Shown here piece by piece: positions 14,987 to 23,339 of a stretch of DNA of 45,619 nt; position 1 is the stretch's first letter, and each line of letters begins with the position of its first letter. The stretch comes from Bacteroidaceae bacterium (GTDB taxonomy: Bacteria > Bacteroidota > Bacteroidia > Bacteroidales > Bacteroidaceae), in contig JAFZFZ010000047.1 in assembly GCA_017557005.1 (NCBI GenBank), forward strand, positions 1 through 45,619, given 5' to 3'. Both the position numbers and the translations under genes were made by a program. Below the pieces are notes generated by a model. The model was not told the origin of the DNA and did no database searches. It was given only the letters and a program-made list of their open reading frames with translations.

Positions 14987-15703
14987 TCAATCATTCAAAC
15001 ACGCCTTGTAGCGTCGTATTGTCTCGGGCAATCCGAGATAGAGCGCATCACAAATCAGCGCATGGCCAATAGAGACCTCATCAAGATGGGGCACCTGCTT
15101 GGCAAAGTAAGCAAGGTTCTCCAGACTGAGGTCGTGACCGGCATTGAGGCCCAATCCGCACTTACGTGCAGCCTCAGCAGCAATGACGTAAGGAGCTACC
15201 GCCTGCTCGCGATCCGCAGCATAGCCTGCAGCATAAGGCTCGGTATAAAGTTCCACACGGTCAGCACCGGTCTTGGCTGCATTCTTGACCATCTCCACAT
15301 CGGGATCAACAAAGATGGAGGTACGTATGCCTGCCTCCTTGAAAACAGCCACCACCTCTGACAAGAACTCCTGATGTGCTATTGTATCCCAACCGTGGTT
15401 GGAGGTTATCTGATCTGGGGCATCAGGCACAAGTGTCACCTGCGCAGGCTTCACCTGAAGCACCAATTCTACAAATTCAGCACTGGGATAGCCTTCGATA
15501 TTAAATTCGGTCGACAACAAGGGACGCAATGCATATACATCGGCACGACGGATGTGGCGCTCGTCAGGGCGCGGATGCACGGTGATACCCTCACCACCCA
15601 TAGATTCACAATCAAGGGCAAACTGACATACGTCGGGATTATTGCCACCACGTGCATTGCGCAACGTAGCCACCTTATTTATATTTACGCTTAGTTTCGT
15701 CAT
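14987..15703 (-). CDS. pdxJ: Pyridoxine 5'-phosphate synthase
   Basis: 238 residues from the ATG at 15703, where family homology starts ([20 protein letters not shown]); the frame stays open 23 codons further up but crosses the promoter region. It condenses 1-deoxy-D-xylulose 5-phosphate with 3-amino-2-oxopropyl phosphate, the last ring-forming step of vitamin B6 synthesis. Visible motifs: [52 protein letters not shown] and [13 protein letters not shown]. It is the first gene of the minus-strand operon and divergent from nadK. Confidence 0.95.
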   Translation of the reverse strand: MTKLSVNINKVATLRNARGGNNPDVCQFALDCESMGGEGITVHPRPDERHIRRADVYALRPLLSTEFNIEGYPSAEFVELVLQVKPAQVTLVPDAPDQITSNHGWDTIAHQEFLSEVVAVFKEAGIRTSIFVDPDVEMVKNAAKTGADRVELYTEPYAAGYAADREQAVAPYVIAAEAARKCGLGLNAGHDLSLENLAYFAKQVPHLDEVSIGHALICDALYLGLPETIRRYKACLND

Positions 15704-15746
15704 AAATCCGAAAAATGTATTACCTTTGCAATAAATCGCGAAGATA

Positions 15747-15759
15747 GCAAGACGCTTGC
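15747..15759 (-). promoter_or_regulatory. Hairpin next to the probable pdxJ promoter
   Basis: GCAAG ACG CTTGC forms a 5-bp stem with a 3-nt loop, directly upstream (for pdxJ) of TATCTTCG, a near match to the -7 box (TAnnTTTG). Its position relative to the -7 box resembles hairpins at other promoters in the window. Confidence 0.4.
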
Positions 15760-15790
15760 TGCAAAATAACAATGATTACTTTATATATTT

Positions 15791-15812
15791 TGCTCGTTTA
15801 TCACTATCTTTG
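15791..15812 (+). promoter_or_regulatory. Promoter of nadK
   Basis: TATCTTTG (15805-15812) is preceded by TGCTCGTTTATCAC, the same extended spacer found at the POT, purB and EEP-GH43 promoters (CGCTCGCTTATTCG). The leader to the ATG would be about 125 nt. Confidence 0.6.
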
Positions 15813-15944
15813 CTCTGAATTTTGCAATTTTCGCAAAATCGGTACAAAGTTAACACAATAAATTGACAATTGATAATTGGCTGATTGATAATTAGTGTTT
15901 AACTAACAATTTTAATTCTTAATTTCCTATTTTTTACATAAAAC

Positions 15945-16817
15945 ATGCGCTTCGCCCTATTTGGAAACACCCACGAGACCGGAAAGTCTGTTCATGCAGA
16001 GCAGCTACTACGTATCCTCGCCCACTATGGCGACGAGGTATATGCTTCGCCCGATTACTATCGTTTCTTGTGTAGCGGACAGGACATCAGCATCCATCCC
16101 GTAGGTGTCATCAACGACTACGCTGCACAGCATATCGACTTTGCCATCAGCCTTGGCGGTGATGGAACCTTCCTCAAGGCTGCGCATAGCATAGGCAACA
16201 CGGGTGTCCCCATCATAGGCATCAACACGGGACGCTTAGGCTTTCTTGCCGATGTGTCGGCAAACGAGATGGAAAAATTCTTTGCAAAACTGCACGAAGG
16301 ACACTATACGGTGCGCGAACGCAGCTTGCTGGAACTCATTCTCAACGATGATAGTACCCACCCCCACTACGCGCTCAATGAAATCACCGTATCGAAGCAC
16401 GACAGTTCGTCAATGATTGCCGTACGAACCACGGTGGACGGCGAGCATTTAGCAACATACATGGGCGACGGACTACTCATTGCCACTCCTACGGGATCAA
16501 CAGCCTACTCTCTCAGTGCAGGAGGACCTATCATCTATCCACAAGCTGACGTCTTTGTACTTACTGCCGTTGCTCCACATAGCCTCAACGTGCGCCCCAT
16601 CGTCATCGCCGACGACAAGACCTTGCAACTCACCATAGAAAGCCGCAACGGCAGTTTTCTGGTAGCAGTAGATGGTATCAGCAGCAGCTATCCCGAACAC
16701 ACCACGCTCACCCTACGCAAAGCACCCTACACGACCCGCGTAGTAAAGCAAGAGGGAAGCACCTTCTTCCATACTCTACAAAAGAAGATGATGTGGGGAA
16801 CCGACCCTCGAGAATAA
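15945..16817 (+). CDS. nadK: NAD kinase
   Basis: 290 residues. It phosphorylates NAD to NADP in the cytoplasm. The GGDGT motif is at residues 71-75 (catalytic D73), followed by NTGRLGFLADV, the NE pair in ALNEITVSKHDSSSM, and GDGLLIATPTGSTAYSLSAGG, all family signatures in the expected order. It is divergent from pdxJ, an arrangement I know from Bacteroides, and convergent with rsmI (35 bp between stops, no clear terminator). Confidence 0.95.
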   Translation: MRFALFGNTHETGKSVHAEQLLRILAHYGDEVYASPDYYRFLCSGQDISIHPVGVINDYAAQHIDFAISLGGDGTFLKAAHSIGNTGVPIIGINTGRLGFLADVSANEMEKFFAKLHEGHYTVRERSLLELILNDDSTHPHYALNEITVSKHDSSSMIAVRTTVDGEHLATYMGDGLLIATPTGSTAYSLSAGGPIIYPQADVFVLTAVAPHSLNVRPIVIADDKTLQLTIESRNGSFLVAVDGISSSYPEHTTLTLRKAPYTTRVVKQEGSTFFHTLQKKMMWGTDPRE

Positions 16818-16852
16818 AAGGGGAATTGGCATATCTAAAAAGAAACGGCAAA

Positions 16853-17539
16853 TTATTTACCATCGGGGCATCCTGCCAAGATAACTACAATCTCGCCACG
16901 TGGCTCTGTTGCTGTAAAGTGAGCTATCACTTCTGCAAGCGTACCGCGTACTGTTTGCTCATGCAACTTTGAAATCTCACGACACACAGCTACTTCGCGC
17001 TCTGAACCAAAATATTCAGCAAACTGAGTGAGCGTCTTCAACAATCGATAGGGCGATTCGTAAAAGATCATCGTACGATGCTCGGCCTGGAGAGAGAGCA
17101 AACGAGTCTGTCGTCCCTTCTTCTGTGGTAAAAATCCCTCAAAACAGAAACGATCATTGGGCAATCCCGACGACACAAGTGCAGGCACAAAAGCCGTAGC
17201 ACCCGGAAGACATTGCACCTCCACCCCATGGCGCACACATTCACGAACGAGCAAGAAACCAGGGTCGCTAATAGCGGGCGTACCCGCATCAGACACAAGT
17301 GCAACGGTTTCACCGGCCAACATACGTTGAACAAGAGGCTCGATCGTCTTATGCTCATTAAACTTATGATGCGACTGCAACGTATTCTTTATCTCATAAT
17401 GCTTGAGCAAGATTCCACTCGTACGAGTATCTTCAGCCAAGATAAGATCGGCCTCCTTGAGTATACGGATTGCACGGAAGGTCATATCTTCCAAGTTTCC
17501 AACGGGAGTGGGCACTACATATAAACGTCCTGCGGGCAT
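16853..17539 (-). CDS. rsmI: 16S rRNA (cytidine-1402-2'-O)-methyltransferase
   Basis: 228 residues. RsmI methylates the ribose of C1402 in the 16S rRNA decoding centre with S-adenosylmethionine. Family signatures: LYVVPTPVGNLEDMTFRAI, LAEDTRTSGILLKHY, VALVSDAGTPAISDPG, CLPGATAFVPALVSSGLP, FEGFLP and FYESPYRLL. It stands alone, with its own promoter upstream. Confidence 0.95.
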   Translation of the reverse strand: MPAGRLYVVPTPVGNLEDMTFRAIRILKEADLILAEDTRTSGILLKHYEIKNTLQSHHKFNEHKTIEPLVQRMLAGETVALVSDAGTPAISDPGFLLVRECVRHGVEVQCLPGATAFVPALVSSGLPNDRFCFEGFLPQKKGRQTRLLSLQAEHRTMIFYESPYRLLKTLTQFAEYFGSEREVAVCREISKLHEQTVRGTLAEVIAHFTATEPRGEIVVILAGCPDGK

Positions 17540-17580
17540 TGTCTTCTTATTTAAATAGGATTCATTTATTGACTACACTG

Positions 17581-17588
17581 CAAAAGTA
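17581..17588 (-). promoter_or_regulatory. Promoter -7 box of rsmI
   Basis: TACTTTTG on the minus strand, about 42 bp upstream of the ATG, fits TAnnTTTG. No convincing TTTG at -33. Confidence 0.45.
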
Positions 17589-17651
17589 CGGATAAGATTT
17601 AAGATATTAAAGCAATAGAATTAAAAAAACAATTTCACCTACTATATGGAT

Positions 17652-17688
17652 ATAAAAAAAATCAGGGTCACCATATGGTAACCCTGAT
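17652..17688 (-). terminator. Intrinsic terminator of asnS
   Basis: On the minus strand, 18 bp after the asnS stop, ATCAGGGTTACC pairs with GGTGACCCTGAT around a 4-nt loop, followed by seven T. Confidence 0.9.
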
Positions 17689-17705
17689 ACTTATAGATGC
17701 TCGGT

Positions 17706-19109
17706 TTAGAAGTTTGCATTATTCGGTGTACGGGGGAAGGGGATGACGTCGCGAATGTTGGTCATACCAGTCACAAAGAGCAACAGACGCTCGAAACCGA
17801 GGCCGAAGCCTGAGTGGGGACATGTACCGTACTTGCGAGTATCGAGATACCACCACATATCCTTCATGGGGATACCGAGTTCCTCTACGCGAGTGAGCAA
17901 CTTATTGTAGTCGGCCTCACGCTCTGAACCACCGATGATCTCGCCAATCTTGGGGAAGAGTACGTCCATGGCGCGAACGGTCTTGCCATCTTCGTTCTGC
18001 TTCATGTAGAAAGCCTTGATCTCCTTGGGATAGTCGGTAAGGATAACCGGACGCTTGAAGTGCTCCTCTACGAGGTAGCGTTCGTGCTCTGAAGCGAGGT
18101 CAGCACCCCAGAAGATGGGGAACTCAAACTTGTGACCGTTAGCTACTGCAGCCTCGAGAATCTCGATACCCTGGGTATAGGGGAGGCGTACGAAGTCCTC
18201 CTTGATAACGCCTTCGAGACGAGCGATGAGCTCCTTGTCGAACATATCGTTGAGGAACTTCACATCGTCGTAGCAGTGGTCGAGTGCCCAGCGTACGCAG
18301 TGCTTGATAAAGTCCTCTGCCAACTGCATGTTGTCGAAGATGTCGTTGAAGGCAACCTCGGGCTCAATCATCCAGAACTCAGCGAGGTGGCGCGGAGTGT
18401 TAGAGTTCTCGGCGCGGAAGGTGGGGCCGAAGGTGTAGATGGCACCCAGCGCAGTAGCTGCGAGCTCACCCTCGAGCTGTCCAGATACGGTGAGCGAAGC
18501 CTGCTTACCGAAGAAGTCGTTGTCGTAGTTGATGCTGCCGTTCTCATCCTTCTTCAAGTCGTAGAGGTTCATGGTGGTTACCTGGAACATCTGACCTGCA
18601 CCCTCACAGTCTGAAGCGGTGATGATGGGTGTGTGGAAGTAGTAGAAGCCGCGCTCGTGGAAGAACTGGTGGATGGCAATTGCCATGTTGTGACGGATGC
18701 GGTATACAGCACCGAAGGTGTTGGTACGAGGACGAAGGTGAGCGATCTCACGGAGGAACTCCATAGAGTGACCCTTCTTCTGCAAGGGATAGGTATTGTC
18801 GCACTCACCCAATACCTCAATCTCGCGTGCCTGGATCTCAGCAGCCTGGCCTGCGCCTACTGACTGCACGAGTTCACCATTTACGCTGATACAAGCACCG
18901 GTCGTGATCTTCTTGAGCATCTCCTCGTCGAAGTTCTCGAGGTCTACTACAATCTGTATGTTCTTGATGGTTGAACCGTCGTTGAGCGCAATGAAGTTTA
19001 CCTGCTTGCTACCACGACGAGTACGTACCCATCCTTTTACGTTAACCATAGCGCCAAAGTCGGTGTGCTGCAACAGGTCAACGATGCGTGTTCTGATGAT
19101 TGTGTTCAT
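17706..19109 (-). CDS. asnS: Asparagine--tRNA ligase
   Basis: 467 residues from the ATG at 19109. The frame extends 15 codons further, but those codons ([11 protein letters not shown]) are encoded by the end of a MITE-like repeat, so the later ATG ([13 protein letters not shown]) is preferred. An OB-fold anticodon-binding domain (about 15-110, [21 protein letters not shown]) precedes the class II core, with motif 2 in [21 protein letters not shown] and motif 3 in [16 protein letters not shown]. The overall pattern is AsnRS rather than AspRS. It follows the rluB-type gene on the same strand, separated by the repeat. Confidence 0.95.
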   Translation of the reverse strand: MNTIIRTRIVDLLQHTDFGAMVNVKGWVRTRRGSKQVNFIALNDGSTIKNIQIVVDLENFDEEMLKKITTGACISVNGELVQSVGAGQAAEIQAREIEVLGECDNTYPLQKKGHSMEFLREIAHLRPRTNTFGAVYRIRHNMAIAIHQFFHERGFYYFHTPIITASDCEGAGQMFQVTTMNLYDLKKDENGSINYDNDFFGKQASLTVSGQLEGELAATALGAIYTFGPTFRAENSNTPRHLAEFWMIEPEVAFNDIFDNMQLAEDFIKHCVRWALDHCYDDVKFLNDMFDKELIARLEGVIKEDFVRLPYTQGIEILEAAVANGHKFEFPIFWGADLASEHERYLVEEHFKRPVILTDYPKEIKAFYMKQNEDGKTVRAMDVLFPKIGEIIGGSEREADYNKLLTRVEELGIPMKDMWWYLDTRKYGTCPHSGFGLGFERLLLFVTGMTNIRDVIPFPRTPNNANF

Positions 19110-19116
19110 AATATAG

Positions 19117-19265
19117 GCCCCCACTAACTCCCCCAGGGGGGAGAACTCCGACATCGTAGAGGAGTTAGATATGGGGAATTTATTAAATGGTTATTACTTT
19201 ATTTATTCTATATAATATGTAGCAACGAGCCTCACCTCTCCCCCTTGGGGGAGTAAGGAGGGGGC
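19117..19265. mobile_element. MITE-like element between asnS and the rluB-type gene
   Basis: The left end reads GCCCCCACTAACTCCCCC, then AGGGGGGAGAA; the right end, reverse-complemented, reads GCCCCCTCCTTACTCCCCC, then AAGGGGGAGAG. These are inverted copies of each other and of the ends of the element in aroA. The core is AT-rich and encodes nothing. The element fills almost the whole gap (8 bp from the asnS ATG, 6 bp from the rluB-type stop). Confidence 0.75.
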
Positions 19266-19270
19266 ACCTC

Positions 19271-20656
19271 TTACTCAAACGCTCCCATGCGCAGCATGTT
19301 CACTTCCTTCTCGGTGAGGAAACGCCAGTCGCCACGACGGAGGTTCTTCTTGGTGAGTCCGGCAAACTGTACACGGTCGAGACGGAGCACATGGTAACCC
19401 AATGCCTCGAACATACGACGCACGATACGGTTGCGGCCGCTGTGGATCTCTACGCCTACCATTGACTTGTCGGTATCTGAGGTGTAGCTTACCTCGTCAG
19501 CATGGATCTCGCCATCCTCGAGTTGGATGCCTGTAGCCAACTGATGCATATCGGCAGCAGTGAGGTTCTTGTCGAGACGTACGTGATAGATCTTCTTCTT
19601 GAGGAAGCGAGGGTGTGTAAGCTTTGAAGCCATCTCACCATCGTTAGTAAGAAGGAGTACACCTGTGGTGTTGCGGTCGAGACGACCTACGGGGTAGATA
19701 CGCTCCTTGCAAGCACCCTTCACGAGATCCATTACAGTCTTACGATCTTGGGGATCCTCTACGGTGGTCACATAATCCTTCGGCTTATTAAGAAGGATGT
19801 AGATCTTACGCTCGATGCTGATAGTCTGGTCGTGGAAACGTACCTCATCACCCAATTTCACCTTGGTGCCAAGCTCCGTAACGATCTGTCCGTTTACGGC
19901 CACTACACCAGCAGTAATGAAATCATCAGCCTCACGGCGTGAGCATACACCTGCATTAGCAAGGTACTTGTTCAAACGGATAGGCTCGTTGGGATCCTTC
20001 ATCTCCTCACGATACTGAATCTGTTTCTTCTTACTATATTTCTTATCGCCGAAGGCTCCGCCCTTCTTGAAGCCACCGCCGAATGCGGGACGCTGAGCAT
20101 CACCACCCTCACGGTTGAATCGGGGACGTGCGCTATAGCCTTCGCCACCTTCGCGATTGAAACGAGGGCGGAAGGTATTCTCCGCATCTGAGTGCCATGA
20201 ATTGCCCTGTTCGGGACGATTGTAAGAACGAGCAGGACGGCCATTCTCGGGACGACCGTAAGAGCGCTCGCGATTATAGTCACTATTGTAGCTGTTTCCA
20301 CGGCTATAGGTGCGCTCGTTATTGTAGCTACGCTCGCCACCGAATGAACGCTCGCGGTTATAGCCTCCTTCATGGTTGCGCTCGCTATTGAAGCGGGGGC
20401 GATTGTTGTCAAAATTAGGATTGAACGAACTGCGTTGTGTACGTTCTACTTTCGCATAACGAGGTGCGCTACCCTCCTCGCGATTGAAGCGAGGACGCTG
20501 CGGACGGCTACCGCCATCAGTATTTCTCACGAAACGCTGACGCTGGCCCGCACGGTGACCTTCGTTGTTCCAACTGTTCTCGCGGTTGAACGATTTGCGC
20601 TCACCGCCTCTTTCTGACTCGAATCCGTCGAATCTGTTTACGTTGTCTGTACTCAT
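19271..20656 (-). CDS. rluB: RsuA/RluB-family rRNA pseudouridine synthase with a long Arg/Asn/Gly-rich N-terminal extension
   Basis: 461 residues. The first 210 or so are low-complexity, rich in Arg, Asn, Gly, Tyr, Ser and Glu, with recurring RPRFNREGG and YNRERSYG words, and are expected to be disordered. The enzyme proper begins at about 225: S4 RNA-binding domain (PIRLNKYLANAGVCSRREAD), then the synthase domain with YILLNKPKDYVTT, catalytic Asp in YPVGRLDRNTTGVLLLTNDG, LTHPRFLKKKIYHV and GRNRIVRRMFEALGYHV. By family it converts a uridine in 23S (RluB-like) or 16S (RsuA-like) rRNA; the exact target is not settled. Upstream DNA (20657-20893) has no gene. Confidence 0.9.
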   Translation of the reverse strand: MSTDNVNRFDGFESERGGERKSFNRENSWNNEGHRAGQRQRFVRNTDGGSRPQRPRFNREEGSAPRYAKVERTQRSSFNPNFDNNRPRFNSERNHEGGYNRERSFGGERSYNNERTYSRGNSYNSDYNRERSYGRPENGRPARSYNRPEQGNSWHSDAENTFRPRFNREGGEGYSARPRFNREGGDAQRPAFGGGFKKGGAFGDKKYSKKKQIQYREEMKDPNEPIRLNKYLANAGVCSRREADDFITAGVVAVNGQIVTELGTKVKLGDEVRFHDQTISIERKIYILLNKPKDYVTTVEDPQDRKTVMDLVKGACKERIYPVGRLDRNTTGVLLLTNDGEMASKLTHPRFLKKKIYHVRLDKNLTAADMHQLATGIQLEDGEIHADEVSYTSDTDKSMVGVEIHSGRNRIVRRMFEALGYHVLRLDRVQFAGLTKKNLRRGDWRFLTEKEVNMLRMGAFE

Positions 20657-20821
20657 TGTTGTTAGGTTAATTTATTGTTTACAGCCTCACGGCCTTAAAT
20701 CGAATTGAAAATTGGAAATTGAGAGTTGAAAATTTGTAAAAGAAAAACTACCAAACGCCTATAAAGTTCGATTCGCGCCAATAATTTTTAATTTTCAATT
20801 AGCTTTGCTGAACTTTGGTCG

Positions 20822-20862
20822 CGTTCACTGTGTGATTGCAAGTAAACTTACATCACGTTCAC
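20822..20862. repeat. Inverted repeat flanked by CGTTCAC direct repeats
   Basis: CGTTCAC at 20822-20828 and 20856-20862 flank a nested palindrome (GTGA...AAGT-AA-ACTT...TCAC, 20832-20856). The layout, a hairpin between two short direct repeats, resembles the promoter-hairpin modules but with different flanking words. It sits between purB and the rluB-type gene. Confidence 0.45.
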
Positions 20863-20893
20863 TTACACAAACCTTCTCAATTGTCAATTAGTT

Positions 20894-22240
20894 TTACACT
20901 CCCGTATAGTTCCAAGGTGCGATCTCCTTGAGCTCGGCCTTCACGGCATCGCTCACGTCGAGACCATCGATAAACTCCTGCATTGACTCAGCAGTTACAG
21001 CAGCGTTGGTACGTGTGAGCGCCTTCAATGCTTCGTAAGGATTGGGGTATGCCTCACGACGAAGGATGGTCTGGATAGCCTCAGCAGCTACGTTCCAGCT
21101 ATTGTCGAGATCACGACGGATAGCAGCTTCGTTGAGGAGGAGTTTACCAAGACCCTTGAGTGAGCTCTGGATGGCGATAGCGATGTGTCCGAAAGGAACA
21201 CCTACATTACGCAATACAGTTGAATCGGTGAGGTCGCGCTGCAAGCGGCTGATGGGGAGCTTACTTGCCAAGTGCTCGAGGATAGCGTTAGCGATACCCA
21301 GGTTACCTTCGGCATTCTCGAAATCAATCGGGTTCACCTTATGAGGCATTGCGCTTGAGCCTACCTCGCCAGCCTTGATCTTCTGCTTGAAGTACTCCAT
21401 AGAGATGTACTGCCAGAAGTCGCGGTTCATATCAATCATGATGGTATTGATGCGCTTGAGGGCATCGAAGATACCAGCCAAGAAGTCGTAGTTAGAGATT
21501 TGGGTGGTGTACTGCTCGCGCTGCAAGCCGAGGTAGTCGCTCACAAAACGGTTACCCACTGCCTTCCAATCGTAGGTGGGGTATGCCACATGGTGAGCGT
21601 TGTAGTTACCTGTAGCACCACCGAACTTTGCAGTCAAGGGGCAAGCCTTGAGCACTGCCAACTGCTGCTCCAAGCGGTATGCAAATACGCGCACCTCCTT
21701 ACCGAGACGTGTGGGTGAAGCGGGCTGACCATGTGTCTTTGCAAGCATGGGGATAGCATCCCACTCGTCAGCATAAGTGTTGAGCTGAGCGATGAGCTGC
21801 TCAATAAGAGGGTAGTATACATCGTTCAATGCCTCCTTCACAGAGAGGGGCACTGAGGTGTTGTTAATGTCCTGTGAGGTCAAGCCAAAGTGTACGAACT
21901 CCTTGAAGGGGATGAGCGCGGGTTCCTTGTCAAACTGCTCCTTGATGAAGTACTCTACAGCCTTCACGTCATGGTTGGTTACACTCTCAATCTCCTTTAC
22001 ACGAGCGGCATCAGCCTCGGTGAACTGTTGGTAGATTCCACGCAGATAGGGGAACAAGGCCTTGTCAACGCCCTGCAACTGGGGCAAGGGAAGCTCGCAA
22101 AGCATGATAAAATACTCGATTTCAACACGTACGCGATAGCGGATGAGCGCATACTCAGAGAAATACTCGGCTAACTGTGCGGTCTTGCTTCTGTAGCGAC
22201 CGTCAATGGGCGAAACTGCCGTAAGGATATCCAAATTCAT
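20894..22240 (-). CDS. purB: Adenylosuccinate lyase
   Basis: 448 residues. It removes fumarate from SAICAR and from adenylosuccinate in purine synthesis. The superfamily signature SSAMPHKVNPIDFENAEGN is present, as are SPIDGRYRSKTAQLAEYFSE at the start, TSQDINNTS, and KTHGQPASPTRLGKE (histidine of the active site). The length is typical of the PurB group close to E. coli. It has its own promoter with the extended spacer motif. Confidence 0.96.
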   Translation of the reverse strand: MNLDILTAVSPIDGRYRSKTAQLAEYFSEYALIRYRVRVEIEYFIMLCELPLPQLQGVDKALFPYLRGIYQQFTEADAARVKEIESVTNHDVKAVEYFIKEQFDKEPALIPFKEFVHFGLTSQDINNTSVPLSVKEALNDVYYPLIEQLIAQLNTYADEWDAIPMLAKTHGQPASPTRLGKEVRVFAYRLEQQLAVLKACPLTAKFGGATGNYNAHHVAYPTYDWKAVGNRFVSDYLGLQREQYTTQISNYDFLAGIFDALKRINTIMIDMNRDFWQYISMEYFKQKIKAGEVGSSAMPHKVNPIDFENAEGNLGIANAILEHLASKLPISRLQRDLTDSTVLRNVGVPFGHIAIAIQSSLKGLGKLLLNEAAIRRDLDNSWNVAAEAIQTILRREAYPNPYEALKALTRTNAAVTAESMQEFIDGLDVSDAVKAELKEIAPWNYTGV

Positions 22241-22315
22241 GTTCTATATGATGATTATTTTGTGTCTTCCTAATCCCAAAACAAGCACTGCATCACTGCA
22301 ACACCAGTTTCGGGC

Positions 22316-22380
22316 TGCAAAGGTACGAATAAACGAGCAATAAATATCAAGTTTACTTGAATATTTTTTACGGTGAGTGA
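22316..22380 (-). promoter_or_regulatory. purB promoter and promoter-hairpin module D
   Basis: TACCTTTG (22325-22318, minus) is the -7 box, preceded by GCTCGTTTATTCG. The hairpin TCAAGT-AA-ACTTGA (minus-strand reading) is at 22347-22360 and the distal box reads CACTCACCGTAAAAAA. The leader to purB is about 70 nt. Confidence 0.65.
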
Positions 22381-22382
22381 AA

Positions 22383-22411
22383 GTACCTAAATGACTTCGT
22401 CATAAAGGTAC
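22383..22411. repeat. 29-bp palindrome between cdsA and purB
   Basis: GTACCT, two unpaired bases, ATGAC, loop TTC, GTCAT, two bases, AGGTAC. It lacks a following T run in either direction, so it is not a standard intrinsic terminator. It could be a protein-binding site or an RNA-stabilising hairpin at the end of the cdsA transcript. Confidence 0.5.
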
Positions 22412-22469
22412 GCTTTCTTATTTAGATAACGCGCGCGAAAGAAGGAAAGTTTTTCCAACATGCATAAAA

Positions 22470-23309
22470 TTAGCACAACGAGAGGATGTGCAGATAGACA
22501 ATCACCGCAGGAATGGCGAAAAGCATGCTATCGAGTCGGTCAAGGATACCACCATGCCCCGGCAAGATATGTCCAGAATCCTTGATACCGATATGACGCT
22601 TTATCATTGATTCAGTAAGATCACCCAATGTACCAAATACGACTACAACAAGTGCCATACCCACCCATTGCCATACGGTAAGGAAGGGGCAGAGATGGGC
22701 AACAACAACTGCGCTGGCCATTGTAAACAACGCACCACCAACAGCTCCCTCCCAAGATTTCTTAGGAGAGATGCGAGGATAGAGTCGATGCTTGCCAAAC
22801 AATGTACCTGTAAGATAGGCTCCAGTATCATTGAGCCAGATAAAGACATACAGAGTCAGCGGAATAGCATAAAAGGGAGCCGAAGCACTAAAGCAGTCAT
22901 AATGACTGAAAGCGAGCAGATTCACCAGCGACAATGGCACTACGACATAGGTCTGACTGAGCATCATCGCGCCAAGATTGGAGATCGGGTTGCTGTTGTT
23001 GCTAAACAGCTCTCGAATATAGCAGTACAGCAAAAACAACAGATAGGGGACAAATAGCACCAGCATGGAGAACCCCGTAAGGCTATTGAGCCAAAAAGCG
23101 AAGAAGAGATAAGAACTACCGACAATCATGAGAGGGCGACTAATCTGCACTTGCCCTCCATGAGAAAGGATTTTCAAAAACTCGTTCACCGCAAGTGCAG
23201 TCAGCAGCAGGAATAGGCCCGCAAAGCTGTATGGACTCAAATAGGTGCACAGCACCTGCACAGCAACAATTGCTATGGCAGTAAATAGACGGATAATAAA
23301 GTTTTTCAT
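22470..23309 (-). CDS. cdsA: Phosphatidate cytidylyltransferase
   Basis: 279 residues from the ATG at 23309 (MKNFIIRLFTAIAIV); an ATG eight codons upstream is possible but puts charged residues before the first helix. CdsA makes CDP-diacylglycerol, the precursor of membrane phospholipids. It has about eight membrane helices and the C-terminal signature DLTESMIKRHIGIKDSG followed by PGHGGILDRLDS. It lies 30 bp after ftsH and belongs to the rsfS-ftsH-cdsA operon. Confidence 0.94.
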   Translation of the reverse strand: MKNFIIRLFTAIAIVAVQVLCTYLSPYSFAGLFLLLTALAVNEFLKILSHGGQVQISRPLMIVGSSYLFFAFWLNSLTGFSMLVLFVPYLLFLLYCYIRELFSNNSNPISNLGAMMLSQTYVVVPLSLVNLLAFSHYDCFSASAPFYAIPLTLYVFIWLNDTGAYLTGTLFGKHRLYPRISPKKSWEGAVGGALFTMASAVVVAHLCPFLTVWQWVGMALVVVVFGTLGDLTESMIKRHIGIKDSGHILPGHGGILDRLDSMLFAIPAVIVYLHILSLC

Positions 23310-23339
23310 GTCGTCACGCTTTAATAATCTCAATGTGTG

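Noticed and set aside
15721..15728. TACCTTTG in plus orientation as a second nadK promoter
   Set aside because: It matches the -7 box, but it lies at the pdxJ start side with no TTTG at -33 and the box at 15805-15812 is better.
19110..19154. Longer N-terminus for asnS
   Set aside because: The extra 15 codons are encoded by a MITE-like repeat end and do not resemble AsnRS; the ATG at 19109 fits the family start.
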